In this document: piece after piece, positions 52,201-58,662 of the stretch
Numbering within the stretch: the first letter of the stretch is position 1
How the letters are laid out: every line of letters begins with the position of its first letter
Assembly (NCBI GenBank): GCA_016795325.1
Contig: JAEUHY010000053.1
Location: forward strand, 248,001 to 312,000
Direction of reading: 5' to 3'
From: Planctomycetota bacterium
GTDB lineage: Bacteria > Planctomycetota > UBA1135 > GCA-002686595
Length of the DNA stretch: 64,000 nucleotides
Program-made: the position numbers and the translations under genes
The notes under the pieces: model-generated
What the model saw: only the letters and a program-made list of their open reading frames with translations
What the model was told of the DNA's origin: nothing
Databases searched by the model: none

Positions 52201-53289
52201 GGCCTGCACCACGCGGCCTTCGAGGTACGCGCGCAGGTCCTCGGTCAGCCCGGCCATGCTCGGGTAGCGCGCCGCGATGTCGCGGGCCATGGCCTTCTCG
52301 CAGATCGCGACGAGCTCGTCGGGCACGTTCTTGGCGAGCTTGCGCAGCGGCGGCGGCGGGCCCTGGATCAGCGCGCCGAGCACGGCCTGCGGCGAGGGAC
52401 GGTCGCCCGGCGCGCAGTACGGCATCTGTCCGCCGAGCAGCTCGTAGAGCACCGCGCCGACCGAGTACACGTCCGAGTGCGGGCCGATGTCCTCGAGGCG
52501 GCCGCGCGCCTGCTCGGGCGGCATGTAGCAGGGCGTGCCGACGATGTCGCCGTCCATCGTGGCGAGCGGCGAGTCGGCCTGTTGCGTGCGGTCGCGCCGC
52601 TCGGTTCGCACCAGGCTGTGCGATGCATCCGCGCGCCGGATGCGCACGTCGTGTGTGTCGTGCGAGCCGAGCACCTTCGCCAGGCCCCAGTCCATCACGT
52701 ACACCTCGCCGAAGCGGCCGACCATCACGTTGTCGGGCTTCAGGTCGCGGTGCACCACGCCCTTTTCGTGGGCGAAGGCCATGGCCTCGCACACGCGCAG
52801 CAGCACGTTGAGCGCGCGCGTGAGGTTCCAGCCGTCCTCGCCCTTGCGCACCAGCTCGAACACTTCGCGCAGCTCGCGGCCGCGCACGAGCTTCATCGTG
52901 AAGTACAGCCGCCCGTCGCTGTCGAGTCCGATCTCGTGCACGGGCACGATGCCGGGGTGGTCGAGCTGGCCGGTGATCTGCGCCTCCTCGAGGAAGCGCG
53001 CGTAGCGCCGCGCGGCCGAACTTTCCTGCGAGGCGGTCTGCGAGCCGCGTTCGGCGTCGAGCGCGAGCATCACCTTCACCGCCAACTGCCGGCGCAGGTC
53101 GGCGTCCCACACGCGCAGCACGGCGCCCATCGCGCCGCGGCCGACCTCGCCGCGGATTTCGTAGCGCTGGCTCAGGTGCGGGCGGCCGCTGAGCCGTTCG
53201 ACGATCTCGCTCGCCGGAACGCGCGCGCCCGCGGCGCTCGAGCCGTCGGTGTGCACGATCGAGTCGTGGGAGGGGTCGCGGTCGGACAT
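49252..53289 (-). CDS. Membrane Ser/Thr protein kinase with WD40-like propeller
   Basis: A 1345-residue protein. The kinase domain (residues about 43-340) has the glycine loop EVGRGAMGAVLRV, Lys72 in LAVKVML and the catalytic HRDLKPDN. VMDWGLAK replaces DFG with DWG, and the activation segment ends MPPEQARG. One membrane helix follows (FAATLGAALLVGFASLFGML, about 420), then a coiled coil. WD40-type repeats come next, for example VRDTLRGDAWTMLGHTGAIT and AFSPNGARLAAGSDRGLVYV. The C-terminal 150 residues are helical, TPR-like. This Pkn-type design is abundant in Planctomycetota and Myxococcota and would sense or bind something outside the membrane. It is divergent from the ferredoxin fusion gene. 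Confidence 0.94.
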   Translation of the reverse strand: MSDRDPSHDSIVHTDGSSAAGARVPASEIVERLSGRPHLSQRYEIRGEVGRGAMGAVLRVWDADLRRQLAVKVMLALDAERGSQTASQESSAARRYARFLEEAQITGQLDHPGIVPVHEIGLDSDGRLYFTMKLVRGRELREVFELVRKGEDGWNLTRALNVLLRVCEAMAFAHEKGVVHRDLKPDNVMVGRFGEVYVMDWGLAKVLGSHDTHDVRIRRADASHSLVRTERRDRTQQADSPLATMDGDIVGTPCYMPPEQARGRLEDIGPHSDVYSVGAVLYELLGGQMPYCAPGDRPSPQAVLGALIQGPPPPLRKLAKNVPDELVAICEKAMARDIAARYPSMAGLTEDLRAYLEGRVVQAYESGAFAEFRKWIARNRAFAATLGAALLVGFASLFGMLKLAQDKNAELSIRQDELSNANAALEQEQARVKTTLAELEETAEKFKRASETATRNEELAKGSEDLAKRKSYAASIAAADASLAINDVAAARGRLLDRYNEELRAWEWVYLLNRCNTSVQSPASFESRSGAPQLVTHAASDASGKHLAFCAQESLSRQGAGVVRVRDLEQRKDVLEVKLQGVTVEALALAPDGQRLALVGSDHVVRLYRTGETSPYAEWQGPRSANYRATVAFTRDGAELVAALSEKSGVQLLSAVDARPGREVRERFGEVTTLACSPDGTRLAVGVEEGMVHVVRLATLELERTIGERAAALRCVAFSPDSRRLLASTGLSRGADPRRGPWLFTVREWEVESGALLSNWQDHQGSVNWCDYAAGGRLVISVSDDRSIRVRDTLRGDAWTMLGHTGAITTGALSAGGEMFATGSVDGVVHEWSPWLGEFANLSGHRRPIKALAVLDDAERVLSIAADGSARLWDSRSALLLQVLHPSESGADRDPVWAVSPTSAHAAMASAGRVRLLSLDSGALEQTFESGDSDELTALAFSPNGARLAAGSDRGLVYVWEIGGTRAPAVLRGARGKVSRVAWLDDGRTLAVGSTWQGASSAVRAAARGSEVNVFDVERRALLRLLGDLDGDLFALERSPEGDELLLGWRPQGKSATLRRVDIAKLEPRGADVLLDAEHALWFAEGRRLVAASRDRGVQLVDPGSGEIELSLRAPMELTAIAVSPDGQRVIAGYADGAIRVWSSDPPLARHTRRAGAVRARAEMLEAFERAMRDEQLSVAQALQAVLARTDLDAARQQAARDLARLIEADAQRLVAEVREACRSPRREPIDYKLALLQATHLRRAAPGDGECAYAEGLALLRLGRFDAAALAFQQAFDAKPSRTLDELQGLLALARLRRGEREAAQALFDAHRKARPVFGAVFVDATTRDLMLEVDAAFAAQAAR

Positions 53290-53403
53290 GCGAGGCGCCG
53301 CGGCGACGGCGCGCGCGGCGGCGCATTGTGCGCGCTGTCCGCGCCGGCTCCAAGCGCGCCGCGACGGTTGCTCGCGCGGCGTGTCGGTCGCAGAATCGCG
53401 ACG

Positions 53404-55248
53404 GTGAGCGCCGAGTGCGGACCCCGATCGACGGCCAGCGCCTCGGCGCCTGCGCGGCCGAACTATGCGCGCCGGCGCGTCTGGGTGCTCGGCGCGGTGC
53501 ACGCCGCGATCCTGGCGCACGTCCTGCACTGGCTGTGGAGCGGCTCGACGCTCTCGCCGCTCGAGCCGTCGGAGGCCACCGACCTCGCCGAACACGGACG
53601 CATCAACGCGGGCGCGGTGTTCTTCGCGCTGGCGATCGGGGTCACCGCGCTGTTCGGCCGCTGGTTCTGCGGCTGGGCCTGCCACCTCGTCGCTCTGCAG
53701 GATGGCGCCCGCTGGCTGCTCCTGCGCGCCGGCGTGCGGCCCCGGGCGATCCAACTCGGCGTTCTCGGCCTCGTGCCGCTCGTCGCCTGCGTCTACATGT
53801 TCCTGGGGCCCTGGCTCTATCGGCTCTGGCAGGGCCAGAGCGTTCCGACCCACCTCGCGCTCTACACCGAGGAATTCTGGGTGACGTTCCCCGGCGCGAC
53901 GATGGCCGTGGTCACCTTCCTCGTCACCGGCGCCGGGATGGTGTACTTCCTCGGCTCGAAGGGCTTTTGCACGTACGCCTGTCCGTACGGCGCGATCTTC
54001 GGCGTCGTCGATCAGCTCGCGCCGCAGCGCATCCGCGTCACCGATGCGTGCCAGCAGTGCGGCAAGTGCACCGTGGCCTGCTCCTCGAACGTGCGCGTGC
54101 ACCAGGAGGTGCGCGACTTCGGCGCGGTGATCGACCCGGGTTGCATGAAGTGCCTGGACTGCGTCAGCGCGTGCCCGAACGACGCGCTCTACGTCGGCTT
54201 CGGTGCGCCCGCGCTGTGGACCGCCCGGCGCGCCCCGGCGCCGGCCAAGAGTTCACGCTCGGATTCGGACGCGGCGCGCTGGCTGTTGAGCGCTGTGTTC
54301 GTCTTCGGGTTGTTCACCGTGCTGTTCTCACACAAGCAGCTGTTCAGCTTCTCCGAACACGGCGGTTTCGCCGCGGCAATCGCCGCCGCCTCGCTGGCGG
54401 TGGCCTGGATCTTCCGCGGCAAGTCCACGCGCAGCGGGGGGCCGGCGCTCGCCGAAGAAGCGTTGGTCGGCGGCAGCTACCTCGTCGCGCTGCACGTGCT
54501 CCGCGGCTACCGGCCGCTGGCCGGGTTCGACGCGTGGCTCGCGGAGCGCGCTCCATGGAGTTCCGCGCTCGAGCTCGGCGAGGGAATCCCGCTGCTGCTC
54601 GCGCTCGGACTGGCCGGGCTCGTCGCGTACGGCGTGCTGTTGCTGGCGCGTCTGGCGTTGCGTTCGGAGGTCGCGCTGCAGGCGCACGTCCTGCGCGCTT
54701 CAGGCCGCGTGACGCGCTCGGGTTACGTGTTCGCCGCGAGCATGGTGGCCGTGCTCGCCGTGACAGCTCACGCGGGTTACTCGCGCGGAGCGCAACGCGC
54801 GGCCGCCGAGCAGGCGAGCGTGGAGCGTGCGCGCACGCAGGCTGCGCTCGCAGCCGCGCTGGAGCGCGGGCAGGCTGCGTTCGAGCAGGGCGATCTGCCG
54901 AGCGCGCGCGCGGCCTTCGAGGAAGCGCTCGCGCTCGATCCGAACTCGCAGGCGGCGCGGCGGCGGCTCGCGGGCGTCTACTTCGGGCTGGGCCTGACGG
55001 CGGAGAGCGAAGCGGCGGTCGAGGCGCTGCTCGCGGCCGTTCCGGGCGACCTCGACGGCTTGTTCCTCCGAGGACTGCTCGCGATCCGGCGCGGTGATGA
55101 GGCAGCTGCCGAGCGCGACTGGCGCGCCGTTGTCGAGCTCGACCCCGGGCACCCCGCCGCGCGCGAGGCGCTCGCCGCCCTGTGCGAGCAGCGCGGGGAC
55201 GCAGCTGGCGCGGCCCGGGAGCGCTCGCGGGCGCGCCGCGACGGATGA
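53404..55248 (+). CDS. NapH/CcoG-like polyferredoxin membrane protein fused to TPR
   Basis: A 614-residue protein. Membrane helices carry the NapH/NosR/CcoG-type signatures GRWFCGWACHLVALQD and GSKGFCTYACPYGAIFGVVD. Two [4Fe-4S] ferredoxin motifs follow: CQQCGKCTVACS and CMKCLDCVSACP. More helices come next, then a C-terminal TPR region (GQAAFEQGDLPSARAAFEEA, then LDPNSQAARRRLAGVYFGLG). NapH-like proteins pass quinol electrons to reductases, and CcoG reduces copper during oxidase assembly. Joining this to TPR repeats is unusual. GTG 53404 is taken. The frame is open for 4 kb upstream, but that stretch is the antisense of the kinase gene. Confidence 0.88.
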   Translation: MSAECGPRSTASASAPARPNYARRRVWVLGAVHAAILAHVLHWLWSGSTLSPLEPSEATDLAEHGRINAGAVFFALAIGVTALFGRWFCGWACHLVALQDGARWLLLRAGVRPRAIQLGVLGLVPLVACVYMFLGPWLYRLWQGQSVPTHLALYTEEFWVTFPGATMAVVTFLVTGAGMVYFLGSKGFCTYACPYGAIFGVVDQLAPQRIRVTDACQQCGKCTVACSSNVRVHQEVRDFGAVIDPGCMKCLDCVSACPNDALYVGFGAPALWTARRAPAPAKSSRSDSDAARWLLSAVFVFGLFTVLFSHKQLFSFSEHGGFAAAIAAASLAVAWIFRGKSTRSGGPALAEEALVGGSYLVALHVLRGYRPLAGFDAWLAERAPWSSALELGEGIPLLLALGLAGLVAYGVLLLARLALRSEVALQAHVLRASGRVTRSGYVFAASMVAVLAVTAHAGYSRGAQRAAAEQASVERARTQAALAAALERGQAAFEQGDLPSARAAFEEALALDPNSQAARRRLAGVYFGLGLTAESEAAVEALLAAVPGDLDGLFLRGLLAIRRGDEAAAERDWRAVVELDPGHPAAREALAALCEQRGDAAGAARERSRARRDG

Positions 55249-55646
55249 GGCGGAACATCCGCTGCGCGTGCCCCGTCTCAGTATCCTTGGAGCCGCAAGC
55301 TTCGGCGCGTTGACGCACGTCGTACACGTCGCCGTTGGTGCGTGGCTCTCGCTCGTCGTCCGCGGCGGATACGCTCGCCGCGCCGAGCGCATCCTTTCCG
55401 TCTGCGCGGGTGGCGAACCCGGTCCTGCGACCGACCCGCTGCCGCCGCAGGCGGATAGGATTAGAAAACGCAACTTTCGAACTGAGGCGTCCTAAGCCCG
55501 CGCGAGCGGGCCTTGTGCTTCGTCACCCGGGGGGCGACGAGGCGGAAGCGGGCGTCTCTACGGTTCGGGCGCCGCCAAGCCCCGGACCTCGCCATCGGCC
55601 GTGTCTTTTTCTGCTCCCCATCCATCCACCGAGGTTGTCCATCCCC
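55249..55646 (+). other. Intergenic region upstream of the first secreted paralogue
   Basis: About 400 bp with no protein-like frame. An A/T-richer patch (GGATAGGATTAGAAAACGCA, 55454-55473) stands out and could include a promoter about 170 bp before the ATG. A long leader may follow. Confidence 0.35.
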
Positions 55647-57866
55647 ATGAGTTGGTCTCTTGCCAAGTCTGCCCTCGCCGCCTGCGCCCTCGCCGGCGTC
55701 ACGTTGGCCGGTTCCGAGTCCGAGCGCGCGGTGCGCGGCTACGTGCTCGCCGGTGAACTGCTGCTGTTCCCGACCGCCGACCAGAACCTTCCGGCCGGTT
55801 GGTCGGTCCTGCCGCAAGGCGTCCAGAGCGAAAACTCGACCGTGCTCGGCATGTCCGGGCTCTCGGAACTCACGGCCTCGGAAGGCCAGTTGGTGTCGCT
55901 GAACTCCAAGCCGATGCCGACCGGTCAGACGCAGCTCGTCCTCACCAACGGCGAGCGCACTGTCGAGCTGGGCGAACTGTCGCTCGCGACGGTCGACGGC
56001 AAGTGGATGCTCCTCTCGACGGGCGTCATGGCCGGTCGCCCGGTCTTCGAAGTCGTCACCGAGTCGCAGAGCTTCACGCTGCGGAACGACGAGTTCATCC
56101 TGGCCGGCGAGCTCGTGCTGAGCGACGCCGCGCGCGCCGAGCTGGGCATCGCGAGCACCGAAGCGCGCCAGTCGCTCGGCGCCGTCACGTTCCTGGGTTC
56201 GGCGATGTTCGACGCCGCCCAGCCCGTCAAGGCCGCGGCCGCGGCCGCTGCTGCGTCGATCGGACCTGACGTCATCGTCAGCACGATCGGCAGCACGTTC
56301 GGCGAATACGGCGCGGTCAGCGGCGTCGGCGCCTATGCGGTCACGACCGTTTCGTGCAACGTCGGCGACGCGATCGCGATCTGGATCGACGCGGGCGCGC
56401 AGCCCAACCGCCACCCGGTGATCGGCACGCAGCTCTACCGCTACAAGACGGTCAACGGGGCGACGCGCTTCGAGCAGATCGGCATGAGCTGGCTCAAGCA
56501 CGGCTTCTGCGCCGCGGACGCGCCGAACTGCGTCGCCATCAACCCCAACGGGATTCCGTCGCCGGCCTACGCGCCGAACGGCAGCTGTGACTGGCTCGGC
56601 CTGTTCGCCACCGACACCTACAGCGACGGCCTCAATGCGTCGCAACCCGGGTGCGGCCCGCGCTCGGAAATCCAGCCGTGGACGGGCGCATATCCGTTCC
56701 CGTACATCCTCGGCGCCGGCGCGAGCGGCCCCGCGACGTACAAGCGCCTGCAGGTCAAGAACACCGACCTCGACCCGGCGCTCAACGCCGGTGCGCAGTA
56801 CTGGGGTGAGGTGGTCTACATCTGCACCGACGAAGCGCCCGCGCAGCGCTACAACAACTACTCGGTCCGTCAGACCACGGTCGGCGCGCTCGCCGGCGGC
56901 CAGTACAACCTCAGCTTCACCGGCTCGACGATCCCGCTGATCTCGGCCGTGCAACGCTGGGCCCAGATCGACGCCGGCGTCGCGATCAGCTTCGTCGACG
57001 TGCCCAACGACGGCCGCCTGTACCTGGCCCGCAAGGTCACGAACCTCGGCGGCGGCCAGCACCACTACGAGTACGCGCTGTTCAACATGAACAGCGACCG
57101 CGGCGCCCAGGCGATCTCGATCCCGCTGCCCTCCGGGGCGACGGCGACGGACGTCGGCTTCACGGACGTCGACTACCACTCCGGTGAGCCGTACGCGACC
57201 ACCGACTGGTCGTCGGCCGTGGTCCTGGGCAACAGCATCAGCTGGTCGACCCAGACCCACGCCACGAACGTCAACGCCAACGCGCTGCGTTGGAGCACGA
57301 CGTACAACTACCGCTTCCGTTCCAACGCCGCCCCGACCACGGGCGACGTGACCGTGACGCTGTTCAAGCCCGGCACGCCGACGACGGTGACCTTCACCGG
57401 CGTCGAAGTCCCCGGCTCCAGCTGCGGCATCATCGGGGCCTACTGCACGAGCTCGATCACCTCGAACTTCTGCATCCCGTCGATGGGTGGTTCGGGTACG
57501 CCGAGCGCCTCGGCCGCCAGCGGCTTCACGCTGAGCTGCACGCAGGTCGAAGGCAACAAGCAGGGCCTCTTCTACTACGGCCTCAACCAGTCGGCCACGT
57601 CGTGGGCCGTCGGCAGCTCGAGCATCAAGTGCGTGGCCAATCCCACGCAGCGTCTGCCTGCCCTGAACTCGGGCGGCGCCGCTGGCTCCTGCGCGGGCGT
57701 GCTCTCGATCGACTGGAACGCGTGGCGTGCGTCGAGCACCGCCTCGGCGGTTGGCAGCCCCTTCGCGGCGGGACAGACGTTCCATGCTCAGGCGTGGTTC
57801 CGCGATCCGCCGGCCCCGAAGGCGACCAACCTCTCGAACGGTTTCTCGTTCACGCTTTGCCCCTGA
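55647..57866 (+). CDS. Large secreted protein, paralogue 1
   Basis: A 739-residue exported protein with a signal peptide (AKSALAACALAGVTLAGSES). The N-terminal 190 residues contain two repeats of a motif: GYVLAGELLLFPTADQNLPA and FILAGELVLSDAARAELGIA. A central core of about 370 residues starts at GPDVIVSTIGSTFGEYGAVS. The C-terminal domain has GAYCTSSITSNFCIPSMGGS, GLFYYGLNQSATSW, CVANPTQR and AWFRDPPAP. It ends FSFTLCP, a Cys-Pro-stop ending known to me from many exported planctomycete proteins. The core is nearly identical in sequence to that of paralogue 2 at 58663. A structural or sorting role at the cell surface is likely; no enzyme motif is seen. Confidence 0.88.
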   Translation: MSWSLAKSALAACALAGVTLAGSESERAVRGYVLAGELLLFPTADQNLPAGWSVLPQGVQSENSTVLGMSGLSELTASEGQLVSLNSKPMPTGQTQLVLTNGERTVELGELSLATVDGKWMLLSTGVMAGRPVFEVVTESQSFTLRNDEFILAGELVLSDAARAELGIASTEARQSLGAVTFLGSAMFDAAQPVKAAAAAAAASIGPDVIVSTIGSTFGEYGAVSGVGAYAVTTVSCNVGDAIAIWIDAGAQPNRHPVIGTQLYRYKTVNGATRFEQIGMSWLKHGFCAADAPNCVAINPNGIPSPAYAPNGSCDWLGLFATDTYSDGLNASQPGCGPRSEIQPWTGAYPFPYILGAGASGPATYKRLQVKNTDLDPALNAGAQYWGEVVYICTDEAPAQRYNNYSVRQTTVGALAGGQYNLSFTGSTIPLISAVQRWAQIDAGVAISFVDVPNDGRLYLARKVTNLGGGQHHYEYALFNMNSDRGAQAISIPLPSGATATDVGFTDVDYHSGEPYATTDWSSAVVLGNSISWSTQTHATNVNANALRWSTTYNYRFRSNAAPTTGDVTVTLFKPGTPTTVTFTGVEVPGSSCGIIGAYCTSSITSNFCIPSMGGSGTPSASAASGFTLSCTQVEGNKQGLFYYGLNQSATSWAVGSSSIKCVANPTQRLPALNSGGAAGSCAGVLSIDWNAWRASSTASAVGSPFAAGQTFHAQAWFRDPPAPKATNLSNGFSFTLCP

Positions 57867-57925
57867 TCGCTGCAGAGCGGAGCGCGTAACTCTGCGAGCG
57901 CGCTGAAGCGCGCTCGGGATCCTCT

Positions 57926-57958
57926 GTCCGGCTGCCCAAAGGCAGCCGGACTTCGTTT
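57926..57958 (+). terminator. Intrinsic terminator of secreted paralogue 1
   Basis: GTCCGGCTGCC (57926-57936), loop CAAA, GGCAGCCGGAC (57941-57951), then TTCGTTT. The perfect 11-bp stem begins 60 bp after the stop. A second perfect stem, GAGCGCGCT-GA-AGCGCGCTC, precedes it at about 57898-57917. Confidence 0.85.
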
Positions 57959-58117
57959 GCGGCGGTAGCCGCAACCGACCGAGGCTTACCTCCGCGATCC
58001 GCCGGCCCCGAAGGCGACCAACCTCTCGAACGGTTTCTCGTTCACGCCTTGCCCCTGAAAACTGCAGAGCGGAACGCGTAACTCTGCGAGCGCGCTGAAG
58101 CGCGCTCGGGATCCTCT

Positions 58118-58150
58118 GTCCGGCTGCCCAAGGGCAGCCGGACTTCGTTT
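58118..58150 (+). terminator. Duplicated terminator in the second repeat copy
   Basis: The same 11-bp stem lies exactly 192 bp downstream, with loop CAAG, followed by TTCGTTT. It is perfectly paired although no gene now ends before it, so it may serve as a back-up terminator. From the end of the repeats (58276) to the next ATG (58663) I see no gene, only probable promoter DNA, including TGAGGTATCTTTAACCTCG near 58531. Confidence 0.8.
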
Positions 58151-58662
58151 GCGTCAGTAGCCGCAACCGACCGAGGCTTACCTCCGCGATCCGCCGGCTC
58201 CGAAGGCGACCAACCTCTCGAAACAGTTTCTCGTTCACACTTTGCCCCTGAAAGCGGCAGAGCGAATTCGAGTAACTCTGCGAGCGCACAGTGGTGTGCG
58301 CTGCGAGAGTCGCTGTGCGGCGCAGCGACCGAGGCCGCACATCGATCGGCCGCCGCGCCATTCGCTTTCGAGCGTTGGTTGCGCGCCTGGTGTCGGCGAG
58401 CCTCACGAGTCGCGAGCGCGGCGTCGCTGCGTGCGGTGCGAAGCGCAGCAGGTTCGGAAGATCTTGCGATCTTCAGGCAAAGAAATCGGACGCTCGGCCA
58501 GCGTCCGCGCCCCATGGCCGGGGCGGCCTGAGGTATCTTTAACCTCGCTCACACTCGCGGGTTCAGGAACCGCGTGCGCCCGGCGTACCCGACTGCCGTG
58601 CGTGCGTGGGACCCGCATCAGGGTCTCCACACTCCGGTTCACCGCCGGAGCACTGACACATC

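Larger units (their letters stand above)
57801..58276 (+). repeat. 192-bp tandem duplication of gene end plus terminator
   Basis: CGCGATCCGCCGGCCCCGAA occurs at 57801 (inside the CDS), 57993 and, with one change (CTCCGAA), 58185. Each copy carries the last 66 coding bases of paralogue 1, the stop codon and the following sequence. Copies 1 and 2 include the terminator hairpin; copy 3 decays after about 58276. Copies 2 and 3 are outside any gene. Copy 3 has an inserted base that breaks the reading frame. Confidence 0.93.

Noticed and set aside
49264..53403. Upstream part of a 1,994-codon plus-strand frame joined to the ferredoxin-TPR gene
   Set aside because: It lies antisense to the kinase, whose motifs are unambiguous. 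The sequence is Ala/Arg/Val/Gln-rich without domains. GTG 53404 gives a normal N-terminus.
55461..58406. 981-codon minus-strand frame opposite secreted paralogue 1 (and the similar 58639-61713 frame opposite paralogue 2)
   Set aside because: Both mirror well-supported secreted proteins. Their similarity to each other only reflects the shared core read backwards.
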